From an uncultured Paraprevotella sp. (lineage in GTDB: Bacteria; Bacteroidota; Bacteroidia; Bacteroidales; Bacteroidaceae): 5,721 bases of DNA. Where the stretch lies: positions 1-5,721 of the forward strand of contig CAAFWT010000226.1 of assembly GCA_900766785.1 (NCBI GenBank), given 5' to 3'. How positions within the stretch are numbered: position 1 is the stretch's first letter; each line of letters starts with the position of its first letter. The notes under the pieces are model-generated. The model did not search any database and had not been told where the DNA came from. It saw only the letters and a list, made by a program, of their open reading frames with translations. Positions 1 through 5,721 of the stretch are shown one piece after another. The translations under genes and the position numbers were made by a program.

Positions 1-1373
1 CAAGTGACAACATCGATGAGGTGGTCAAACTCATCAAGCAAAGCAAGACTCCTGCATCAGCACAGAGGGCACTGGAAGAGCGCTTCGGACTGGATGAAAT
101 TCAGAGTAAAGCCATCGTGGATATGCGTCTGGCACAGCTGACAGGACTTCAGCAGGATAAGCTGCATGCCGAATACGATGACCTGATGAAGAAGATAGAA
201 TACTTCAATCAAATACTCACCGACGACACACTCTGCCGCCAGGTAATCAAAGAGGAGTTGCTGGAAGTCAAGAACATGTTCAACGACGTGCGACGTACAG
301 AGATTCTCCCCAACGCCGACGAGTTCAATGCCGAGGATTTCTATGCCGACGACGAGGTGGTGGTAACCATCAGCCACATGGGATACATCAAGCGTACTCC
401 TCTGGCAGAATTCAGAGCACAGGCTCGAGGAGGCATTGGCGTAAAGGCAAGCAGCACCAGAGACAACGATTTCATAGAGAAGATATATCCTGCCACCATG
501 CACAACACCATGATGTTCTTTACCGACCGTGGACGTTGTCATTGGCTCAAGGTATATGACATTCCAGAAGGCAACAAGCAGAACAAGGGCCGTGCCATAC
601 AGAACATGCTCATGATACAGCCAGGCGACAGTATCAGCGCATGTCTCTGCATACGCAAACTGCAGGATCCCGACTTCTGCAAGTCACATTATGTGGTCTT
701 CTGTACCAAAAACGGTATCATCAAGAAGACCTGTCTGTCAGAATACAGCAGAGTGCGTGCCAATGGTGTGAATGCTATCAACATCCGTGAAGATGACCAG
801 GTGATAGGCGTAGAACTCACCAATGGTAACAACGAGATTATCGTGGCTAATGCTGGCGGACGCGTGGTAAGATTCGAAGAGAGTAAGGTACGTGAAATGG
901 GTCGCGTAAGTACTGGAGTGCAAAGCATCATTCTGGACGATGATCCCCGTGACCGTGTTGTGGGCATGTGCGTAGTCAATGACGTAGAAAACGAGAGCAT
1001 CATGGTACTCAGCGAGAACGGATACGGCAAGCGTACAGGAGTGGATGAATACCGCAAGACGGGACGTCACTGCAAAGGCGTGAAGACCATAGCGATTACA
1101 GAAAAGACCGGTTATGTGGTGGCCACCGAGGTAATCACCGACGAAGATGACCTGATGATCATCAACAAGAGTGGCACCACCATACGTCTGCATGCCGACT
1201 CCGTGAAGGTCACCAAGGGACGTGTGGCACAAGGCACCAAACTCATTGAGCTGAAGAAGCGCAATGACGTAATCAGTCATCTGAGTGTGGTTCCACGGAC
1301 TGAGGATGAAGAAGTGGAGACCGTGGCAGACAATCCAGAGCCCCAGGCTGAAACAACAGAAGAAAACAAATAA
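1..1373 (+). CDS. gyrA: DNA gyrase subunit A, C-terminal part (5' end outside window)
   Basis: GyrA is the DNA-cleaving and DNA-wrapping subunit of gyrase (A2B2), which introduces negative supercoils using ATP. Only the last 456 codons are present (first full codon at base 3), roughly half of a normal GyrA; the catalytic tyrosine and quinolone-resistance region lie upstream. The first ~100 residues are the end of the breakage-reunion domain, with the family-typical stretch AIVDMRLAQLTGLQQDKL. A six-bladed beta-pinwheel follows, each blade recognisable by a repeated strand motif: GYIKRT (381-398), GRCHWLK (531-551), GIIKKT (714-731), GRVVRF (858-875), GYGKRT (1020-1037) and GTTIRL (1173-1190). 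The GyrA box, which marks gyrase rather than topoisomerase IV, is at 420-440 but reads QARGGIG instead of the E. coli QRRGGKG. The protein ends in an acidic tail rich in Glu and Asp. It is followed after 33 bases by a TPR gene on the same strand, so cotranscription is likely. ParC is less likely because all six blades and the box are present. Confidence 0.97.
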   Translation, partial: SDNIDEVVKLIKQSKTPASAQRALEERFGLDEIQSKAIVDMRLAQLTGLQQDKLHAEYDDLMKKIEYFNQILTDDTLCRQVIKEELLEVKNMFNDVRRTEILPNADEFNAEDFYADDEVVVTISHMGYIKRTPLAEFRAQARGGIGVKASSTRDNDFIEKIYPATMHNTMMFFTDRGRCHWLKVYDIPEGNKQNKGRAIQNMLMIQPGDSISACLCIRKLQDPDFCKSHYVVFCTKNGIIKKTCLSEYSRVRANGVNAINIREDDQVIGVELTNGNNEIIVANAGGRVVRFEESKVREMGRVSTGVQSIILDDDPRDRVVGMCVVNDVENESIMVLSENGYGKRTGVDEYRKTGRHCKGVKTIAITEKTGYVVATEVITDEDDLMIINKSGTTIRLHADSVKVTKGRVAQGTKLIELKKRNDVISHLSVVPRTEDEEVETVADNPEPQAETTEENK

Positions 1374-1406
1374 TCACATTATTTACCTCAATACAATTCT
1401 GACATT

Positions 1407-2726
1407 ATGAAAAGAGTATTGTTATTGCTTACCCTTACACTTGCCGCAGGCAATGTAATGGCACAGACTGCAGAGGAGAAGGCTAAGGCTAAAGCTGAAG
1501 CCGCAGCACTTAAAGCAGCACAGAAAGAAGTAAAAGAGCAGGTAAAACAGGCACAGAAGGTATGGGATGACCTGAATGCACTAATCCAAGAGAAAAAGGC
1601 TACGCCCGAAATCATTCTGGATGAGAGCAAGAAGGGACAGGAAATCGTGCAGAAGGCCTTACAGAGCGGTCTGATAGAAGAAAAGAAGTTGGGCGAAACC
1701 TACGCTCTGAGCACGTCATTTGCACAGCATCCCCTCAACATCATGATTGAGAATGCCTCCAATAAGCTTCCCTTTGATACCGTCTATTTCTACAACAATC
1801 TGAAGTACCTTACCGATGCACTTCACAACGAGCTGAAGTACACCAAGGTAACCAAAGGAGAAATGGGCAATGAAGCACAGCTGAAGGCCAAGCAAGTGCA
1901 GTTGAGCTTGTGTGGAGATTATTACATCTACGCCGCTCAGTTTGAAGCTGCCTGTGGCCGTTATCAGAGCGCTCTCGAGGCTTATGACCGTGCTATACAT
2001 TACAAGGAGATTTATCCGGAGGTAGCCGATATAGCAAAGCTTCGTGTTTCCAACGCACAGATAGCATATTATGCATTCCATATGGCTCACGATGCCAAAC
2101 TGTATGACGCCATGGACAAGTATTACGATTTGGCCCTGGAGTTCGAAGAGGGTGCGGAAGGTACACGCCAGGCCAAAGTGGCCAGTTACCTGGAGAGAAA
2201 AGACACCGTGGCATGGGCAAATGCTGTGCATGATATTACCATCAAGAATCCTGAGAAGAACCAGGAACTGATTCAGATTCTGCTCTCCTACAAACAGAAA
2301 CTTGGACTGGACAAGATGCTGGAATACGCAGATGAGATATTGGCTGTGGACCCCAACATCCTGATTGCTAACTATGGTAAGGGATATGCATACTTTGCAC
2401 AAGAGAAATATGACGAAGCGCTGGCTTCATATATCAAGTGCACCGAGATTAAGCCTACATATTATGATGCATGGTATCAGGCTGGCCTCTGCAAGTTCCG
2501 TCAGGCTCTGGCCAAGAATGCTACTGTGAGCAGCATCAAGAATCAGGTAAAAGCAAAAGCCACACTGGAGGAGACCAAGAAGATGTTTGGTGAAGCTATA
2601 CCCTATTTCGAAAAAGCTCGCGAGTGTACGCCCGATGAACCTCAGAAGTGGGCTTACGAGTTGAAACAATGCTATAGTGTGACAGGTCAGGCTGCTAAAG
2701 CAGCTGAAATGGATAAACTCCTATAA
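1407..2726 (+). CDS. Secreted tetratricopeptide-repeat protein, first of a pair
   Basis: This is a 439-aa protein of unknown specific function. Residues 1-19 form a classic signal peptide (Lys-Arg, Leu-rich core, V-M-A before Q20), so it should be exported to the periplasm or beyond; no lipobox Cys is seen. Residues 21-50 are rich in Ala, Lys, Glu and Gln and look helical or coiled-coil. TPR-like helix pairs are visible at about 168-200 (GRYQSALEAYDRAI) and 318-352 (YGKGYAYFAQEKYDEALASY, then EIKP). The final TPR is interrupted: helix A (AWYQAGLCKF) is separated from helix B (FGEAIPYFEKARECTPD) by a ~25-residue charged insert. TPRs are scaffolds for protein-protein contacts. The 33-base gap after gyrA contains no recognisable TAnnTTTG promoter, suggesting readthrough from gyrA. 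The start is set by the signal peptide; no Shine-Dalgarno sequence is visible, as is usual in Bacteroidetes. From memory, Porphyromonas gingivalis TprA (PG1385) is a TPR protein encoded beside gyrA and may be a relative; I could not check this. Confidence 0.93.
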   Translation: MKRVLLLLTLTLAAGNVMAQTAEEKAKAKAEAAALKAAQKEVKEQVKQAQKVWDDLNALIQEKKATPEIILDESKKGQEIVQKALQSGLIEEKKLGETYALSTSFAQHPLNIMIENASNKLPFDTVYFYNNLKYLTDALHNELKYTKVTKGEMGNEAQLKAKQVQLSLCGDYYIYAAQFEAACGRYQSALEAYDRAIHYKEIYPEVADIAKLRVSNAQIAYYAFHMAHDAKLYDAMDKYYDLALEFEEGAEGTRQAKVASYLERKDTVAWANAVHDITIKNPEKNQELIQILLSYKQKLGLDKMLEYADEILAVDPNILIANYGKGYAYFAQEKYDEALASYIKCTEIKPTYYDAWYQAGLCKFRQALAKNATVSSIKNQVKAKATLEETKKMFGEAIPYFEKARECTPDEPQKWAYELKQCYSVTGQAAKAAEMDKLL

Positions 2727-3071
2727 GCATACCCTTCAGGTGTACGGGATGGCATCCGCCTCACTACTCACAGAGAGGGGAAACCATCCCGTACACTGGA
2801 TTTGCACGCCACAGGCCCTTCACAGACATAAGAGATTTCAGAGCATCTGCTGGCCATGTGATGCCTGGCAACGATACATCACCTCAGCCAACAGTCTGAG
2901 AACAGAACAGATATATTATCAAATACAGAACAGCTAACCCTTATAGGATAGGATTACGTAATAATCATACATAAAGAGTTCCATAGAACCACACATCAGG
3001 ATATCATATAAGTGACGGTCGTGTGAGAACAGACCGCAGGAAAAGAATAACAGAGAGAAATATCATTCATC
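2727..3071. other. 345-base intergenic region without a supported gene
   Basis: Short open frames here have no recognisable protein character and no support. The region contains the 13-bp inverted repeat at 2740-2796 and a 10-bp palindrome ATTACGTAAT at 2953-2962. Weaker 5-bp hairpins occur at 2883-2900 (CTCAG/CTGAG) and 3016-3036 (CGGTC/GACCG). I found no perfect TAnnTTTG promoter box. The nearest is TGGATTTG at 2797-2804, directly after the inverted repeat, with one mismatch and no -33 TTG. The size of the gap suggests that the downstream TPR gene has its own promoter or a long leader. Confidence 0.6.
2740..2796. repeat. 13-bp perfect inverted repeat, hairpin with 31-base loop
   Basis: GTGTACGGGATGG (2740-2752) is exactly complementary to CCATCCCGTACAC (2784-2796). 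In RNA a further G-U pair (2739/2797) can extend it, and the loop can form a small CCTC/GAGG helix (2759-2762 with 2775-2778). It begins 13 bases after the stop codon of the first TPR gene, so it is likely a 3'-end structure that protects or terminates the gyrA-TPR message. It lacks the T-run of a standard intrinsic terminator: the sequence after it is TGGATTTGC. Other readings are a binding site or a remnant of an inserted element. Confidence 0.75.
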
Positions 3072-4337
3072 ATGAAGAAATCTTATGTTGTCTTAATACT
3101 ATGCACATTTCTTGTATTGCCTGGCTATTCGGCAAACAAGAAAGAGAAAGCCCAAAAGCCCGTCAAAATGTCCACTCTGTACAAGGCTGCATCCACAGCC
3201 ATCAAGAATGCATCGGGACAAGACGGAGCCAGAACAAATCTGATAAATGCCCTGTCGCGTCCAGAACTGAAAAACAAGGATAAGGCAGAGATATTCTATA
3301 CCGCAGCCAAGCTGTACGAATCATCAAACAGCGTAGAGAACCGAAAAGCTTATCTGAAGCAGCAATACGATACGGCCATGTTCTTCAACACCCTGCTCAA
3401 TATGTATGAGCAGCTTCGGCTGTGTGACAGTGTGGATGCTGTACCTAATGCGCAGCAGAAAGTAAAACAGAAATATTCCAAGAAAACAAACGATCTGAGG
3501 CAGAAACACATCAAGAACATCCTCAATGGCAGTAAGTTCTTTCTGCGCAAAGGCGACTATGCATCGGCATATGGATACATAGATGCCTTCTATACGTATA
3601 CCACGAGCAAGAGAGACTCCCTACTCTATCGACTCGCCTATCAGGCTGCTCTCTGTGGTTACCTGACAAACCAACCCAAGCATACTCTGAAATATATCGA
3701 CAAAGCCATAGAGGCAGCCAGCAGAGGCGACAAACCCATTCTGCAGGAATATAAAGTACGCACCTATGCGCTACTCAAAAATGATTCGTTGTGGGTAAGA
3801 GAACTGCACACCGGAGTGAACCTCTATCCCGAATATGACTATTTCTTTGTGAATCTGATAGACTGGTACAACTCCCAAAGGATGACCAGGGAAGCATGCG
3901 AACTGGCCGACTCACTCATCCAGGTGGTATCGGCAGAGAAAGCCATTTATTGGTACACCAAGTGCAAGATGAAACTCATGGAGAATGACTACGAAGCCTG
4001 CATTCAGTTTGCCGACAGTACCATCAAGAGAGACCCTGCCTATGTGGATGCATATTATAATAAAGGTATCTCTTATCTCAACATGGCTGTCATCAAGAAA
4101 GATACTGCATGTAACGACATCAAGGACAAGCGGTTCGCTGAAGACAGAAAAGCTATACAAGAACTATATGCTCAGGCCATGCCCTGCATGGAAAAGGTAC
4201 GCGAACTGCAACCTGACATGGTGGACCGATGGGCATCTCCCCTCTATAGAATCTACCTTAATCTGAACAAAGGAAAAGAATTCGATGAGATGGACAAGAT
4301 TCTCAAGAAGAAGGCTGAGGAGGAGAAGAAAAAGTAA
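3072..4337 (+). CDS. Secreted tetratricopeptide-repeat protein, second of a pair
   Basis: This is a 421-aa protein of unknown specific function. The N-terminus is an export signal: Lys-Lys, a hydrophobic core at residues 5-17, and a probable cleavage site around G-Y-S-A (residues 18-21). Cys11 lies inside the hydrophobic core and does not form a lipobox. TPR-like helix pairs are seen at about 150-182 (FFLRKGDYASAYGYIDAF), 185-216 (AALCGYLTN then TLKYIDKAIEAA) and 289-322 (YWYTKCKMKLMENDYEACIQF, then RDP). The last TPR is split, with helix A YYNKGISYLNMAV and helix B AQAMPCMEKVRELQPD separated by ~30 charged residues, as in the upstream TPR protein. Both proteins also end in the same motif (EMDKIL here, EMDKLL upstream), followed here by a Lys/Glu-rich tail. 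The shared architecture points to an ancient tandem duplication. ATG 3072 is chosen because it gives a complete signal peptide; the upstream sequence is A-rich with no Shine-Dalgarno motif. A periplasmic or envelope scaffold role is inference. Confidence 0.92.
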   Translation: MKKSYVVLILCTFLVLPGYSANKKEKAQKPVKMSTLYKAASTAIKNASGQDGARTNLINALSRPELKNKDKAEIFYTAAKLYESSNSVENRKAYLKQQYDTAMFFNTLLNMYEQLRLCDSVDAVPNAQQKVKQKYSKKTNDLRQKHIKNILNGSKFFLRKGDYASAYGYIDAFYTYTTSKRDSLLYRLAYQAALCGYLTNQPKHTLKYIDKAIEAASRGDKPILQEYKVRTYALLKNDSLWVRELHTGVNLYPEYDYFFVNLIDWYNSQRMTREACELADSLIQVVSAEKAIYWYTKCKMKLMENDYEACIQFADSTIKRDPAYVDAYYNKGISYLNMAVIKKDTACNDIKDKRFAEDRKAIQELYAQAMPCMEKVRELQPDMVDRWASPLYRIYLNLNKGKEFDEMDKILKKKAEEEKKK

Positions 4338-4359
4338 GCATACACAGAGGAATATCATC

Positions 4360-4384
4360 CTTCTGCATCGAATGCTTGCAGAAG
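4360..4384. repeat. Hairpin after the second TPR gene
   Basis: CTTCTGCA (4360-4367) pairs perfectly with TGCAGAAG (4377-4384) around a 9-base loop. The arms can extend through ATAT/ATAT (4352-4355 with 4385-4388) across a four-base bulge. A competing fold pairs GCAT (4365-4368) with ATGC (4372-4375). It starts 22 bases after the stop codon and is followed only by ATATCATTTGC, not a real T-tract. It may shape the 3' end of the TPR message or act in the leader of the dehydrogenase gene; neither is proven. Confidence 0.5.
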
Positions 4385-4460
4385 ATATCATTTGCAGGCG
4401 CAGGATAAAAATAAATAGTAACGCCTAACATTCAGGCAAATCATTCTATCATTAAAGCCA

Positions 4461-5222
4461 ATGAACAGGAAACCTATAACACTGATTACGGGTGCCACAA
4501 GTGGCATCGGAGAAAGTTGCACAAGAAAATTCGCTCAAGCAGGATTTGATTTGATTATCACTGCGCGCAGAGAAGACTGCTTGCAGAAACAGAAGATGGT
4601 ACTGGAAAGACTGGGTATAAGAGTGCTCCCCTTGGCGTTTGACGTTCAGGACAGGATGGCTGCCCAGCAGGCTATAGAGTCACTTCCCGATGATTGGAAA
4701 GAGATAGATGTGCTGGTCAACAACGCTGGTCTGGCCAGAGGTCTCGAACCGGAATACGAAGGAAATGAGGAAGACTGGGACGAGATGATAGACACCAACA
4801 TAAAAGGTCTGCTCACCATGACCCGACTTATAGTACCGGGAATGGTGGCTCGCAACCATGGACATATCATCAACATCGGTTCTGTGGCAGGTGATGCAGC
4901 ATATGCAGGAGGCAATGTGTACTGTGCCACCAAGAGTGCCGTCAAGACGCTCTCTGACGGCCTCAGGATTGATGTGGCACATACCAAGGTCAGGGTGACT
5001 AACATAAAACCAGGCTTGGTGGAAACTAATTTCTCTTGCATCAGATTTCATGGTGACAAGAACCGGGCCGAAAAGGTTTATCAGGGAATCAAACCCCTAA
5101 CGGGTGATGATATTGCCGACGTTGCTCTGTATGCTGCACAAGCTCCCGAACACGTGCAGATTGCTGAAGTCCTGGTACTGGCTACCCATCAGGCCAGTGG
5201 CAGTGTCATTCACCGGGAATGA
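4461..5222 (+). CDS. ydfG: NADP-dependent short-chain dehydrogenase, YdfG type (3-hydroxy acid / allo-threonine dehydrogenase)
   Basis: This is a 253-aa cytosolic classical short-chain dehydrogenase (SDR), complete and close to the usual 248-255 aa. The Rossmann cofactor motif TGATSGIG is at residues 10-17. Arg36-Arg37 after the second strand (TARRED) favour NADP(H) over NAD(H). Asp61-Val62, NNAG (87-90), Asn113, Ser141 (NIGS), Tyr154 and Lys158 (YCATK) supply the complete catalytic set, with PG at 184-185. The stretches EDWDEMIDTN, RNHGHIINIGS and YAGGNVY match, from memory, E. coli YdfG almost residue for residue, as does the C-terminal ending in H-R-acid/amide. YdfG oxidises 3-hydroxy acids such as L-allo-threonine and serine, and reduces malonic semialdehyde; substrate here is inferred from that similarity. 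The start follows an A-rich sequence without a Shine-Dalgarno motif. It lies 123 bases after the TPR gene on the same strand, and I found no perfect Bacteroidetes -7 box in the gap. Nothing links it functionally to its neighbours. Confidence 0.95.
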   Translation: MNRKPITLITGATSGIGESCTRKFAQAGFDLIITARREDCLQKQKMVLERLGIRVLPLAFDVQDRMAAQQAIESLPDDWKEIDVLVNNAGLARGLEPEYEGNEEDWDEMIDTNIKGLLTMTRLIVPGMVARNHGHIINIGSVAGDAAYAGGNVYCATKSAVKTLSDGLRIDVAHTKVRVTNIKPGLVETNFSCIRFHGDKNRAEKVYQGIKPLTGDDIADVALYAAQAPEHVQIAEVLVLATHQASGSVIHRE

Positions 5223-5230
5223 TACCCCAA

Positions 5231-5270
5231 ACGTGCTCATACACGTATCTCATCTGATGACAGATGTTAT
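5231..5270 (+). terminator. Possible weak terminator of the dehydrogenase gene
   Basis: Two small hairpins follow the stop codon closely. The first is ACGTG/CACGT (5231-5235 with 5242-5246, six-base loop). The second is CATCTG/CAGATG (5251-5256 with 5261-5266, ATGA loop), followed by TTATTAA. The second has the position and outline of an intrinsic terminator, but its six-bp stem and short, broken T-run are weak. If it fails, transcription would continue to the strong hairpin at 5663. Confidence 0.25.
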
Positions 5271-5403
5271 TAAGGGATGAACACTGATGAGAAGGGCATG
5301 AAGATGGTTCGGCAGAAATTTTCCTAGGAAGCTATAGTGCCCCCGTACGCTGATTCTTTCCTCCCTTTTCTCTCATCCATAATAGAACTGACGATTTAGG
5401 TAC

Positions 5404-5411
5404 TAGCTTTG
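5404..5411 (+). promoter_or_regulatory. Candidate Bacteroidetes -7 promoter element
   Basis: TAGCTTTG matches the Bacteroidetes -7 consensus TAnnTTTG exactly and is the only perfect match I found on either strand of the window. It would start a transcript at about 5415-5420, just before the palindrome array. Against it, no TTG is present at the expected -33 position, and a few matches to so short a motif are expected by chance in a window of this length. Confidence 0.25.
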
Positions 5412-5423
5412 CCTCTCTCAGAC

Positions 5424-5566
5424 GCAGTGCACTGCAACCCTTCCTGCAGTGCACTGCATCCCATCCTGCAGTGCACTGCATCCGTCCTCGCAGTGCACTG
5501 CATCCTCCACGCTAATACTTGCAACCTTTCCTGCAAGTACTTGCAACCGTCCTCGCAAGTACTTGC
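5424..5566. repeat. Seven-copy tandem array of 12-bp palindromes with a 22-bp period
   Basis: Four exact copies of the palindrome GCAGTGCACTGC lie at 5424, 5446, 5468 and 5490. They are followed by a second family, GCAAGTACTTGC: a decayed copy at 5511 (GCTAATACTTGC, two changes in the left half) and exact copies at 5533 and 5555. Start-to-start spacing is 22 bp except for one step of 21. The spacers are 9-10 bp, pyrimidine-rich on the + strand and alike: AACCCTTCCT, ATCCCATCCT, ATCCGTCCTC, ATCCTCCAC, AACCTTTCCT, AACCGTCCTC. Copies at 5446, 5468, 5533 and 5555 extend to 14-bp palindromes. The period is not a multiple of three, so the array is not a coding repeat. It is not CRISPR, because repeats and spacers are far too short and the spacers resemble one another. 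A protein-binding array, an RNA folding module or a dispersed intergenic element would all fit. Confidence 0.95.
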
Positions 5567-5662
5567 GGGAAAATAGGCCTTCATCTGAAGTCTCCCCCCA
5601 TGTTTATCTACTGAGCCGGTTTTGCTCTTGGCGTCTTTAGAGATAAACCCAAATCGGTCATT

Positions 5663-5707
5663 AGGATTTCTCTGTGTCGTACGGCAAAGAGAAATCCTTT
5701 AATTTTT
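5663..5707 (+). terminator. Strong intrinsic terminator
   Basis: AGGATTTCTCT (5663-5673) pairs perfectly with AGAGAAATCCT (5688-5698). After one mismatch (5674/5687), the stem continues with four more pairs including one G-U (5675-5678 with 5683-5686), closed by a GTAC loop. A T-rich tail follows (TTAATTTTT, 5699-5707). This has the form of a + strand Rho-independent terminator. The reverse strand lacks a comparable T-run. It lies 441 bases after the dehydrogenase stop, so it ends either a long 3' UTR or a separate short transcript that includes the palindrome array. Confidence 0.7.
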
Positions 5708-5721
5708 CCCATATAGACAAA

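Larger units (their letters stand above)
5223..5423. other. Non-coding segment between the dehydrogenase gene and the palindrome array
   Basis: No supported gene lies here. The first 50 bases hold two small hairpins. Further along is a 10-bp palindrome TTCCTAGGAA (5321-5330). A pyrimidine-rich stretch (about 5351-5379) follows, and then a candidate -7 promoter element (5404-5411) just before the array. Confidence 0.6.

Noticed and set aside
2740..2937. 65-codon + strand ORF in the first intergenic gap
   Set aside because: It begins inside the hairpin arm, has no start context or recognisable protein character, and has an irregular composition.
3001..4391. ATATCAT recurring at 3001, 3060, 4352 and 4385 in the two intergenic gaps flanking the second TPR gene
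   Set aside because: The motif is short and AT-rich with no constant position relative to starts, and it also occurs inside the dehydrogenase gene (about 4864). Chance is a sufficient explanation.
57..5051. Long minus-strand ORFs opposite gyrA, both TPR genes and the dehydrogenase
   Set aside because: They lie opposite well-supported genes and their translations show no family features; they are antisense shadows.
5321..5330. 10-bp palindrome TTCCTAGGAA as an operator
   Set aside because: It is a single isolated site with no promoter nearby and no gene to control.
5424..5566. CRISPR array
   Set aside because: Repeats are 12 bp and spacers 9-10 bp, with the spacers similar to one another; no cas genes are present. 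All of this is outside CRISPR architecture.
5424..5566. Plasmid-type replication iterons (22-bp period, seven copies)
   Set aside because: The count and period resemble iteron origins, but there is no Rep gene, no obvious AT-rich unwinding region and no DnaA box. The setting is housekeeping chromosome, and the units are palindromes rather than directional iterons.
5396..5640. Small ORFs on both strands across the palindrome array
   Set aside because: They are Cys- or Ser-rich translations of the repeats. The 22-bp period shifts frame at each unit, so no consistent peptide repeat is encoded.

Overview
The window looks like chromosomal DNA from a member of the Bacteroidales, most likely Prevotellaceae. 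The evidence is the GyrA sequence type, two secreted TPR proteins of a Bacteroidetes style, starts without Shine-Dalgarno motifs, and moderate base composition. This assignment is inference from protein character; no database was searched.

Layout, all genes on the + strand: (1) bases 1-1373 are the 3' part of gyrA (C-gate end, the six-bladed DNA-wrapping domain and an acidic tail). (2) After only 33 bases comes a 439-aa secreted TPR protein (1407-2726), probably cotranscribed with gyrA. (3) A 345-base gap follows, with a strong 13-bp inverted repeat at 2740-2796. (4) A second, 421-aa secreted TPR protein lies at 3072-4337; its C-terminal half has the same unusual interrupted-TPR architecture as the first, so the two are probably diverged tandem paralogues. 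(5) After a 123-base gap comes a YdfG-type NADP-dependent short-chain dehydrogenase (4461-5222). (6) The last 499 bases hold no convincing gene but are highly structured.

The most unusual part is the tail. At 5424-5566 there are seven 12-bp palindromes on a 22-bp period, separated by similar pyrimidine-rich 9-10-bp spacers. The first four are GCAGTGCACTGC. The last three are GCAAGTACTTGC, the first of these decayed. The two types differ by changes that keep the dyad symmetry, while the spacers keep the same order across both blocks. A Bacteroidetes-type -7 box (TAGCTTTG, 5404-5411) lies just upstream of the array, and a strong hairpin followed by a T-tract (5663-5707) closes the region. The segment could therefore be a small structured RNA, a multi-site operator for a dimeric protein, or a dispersed intergenic repeat element.

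Functionally, GyrA (topology) and the dehydrogenase (cytosolic redox) have no obvious link with the two predicted envelope TPR proteins. The TPR pair is the only set of genes here likely to share a role.
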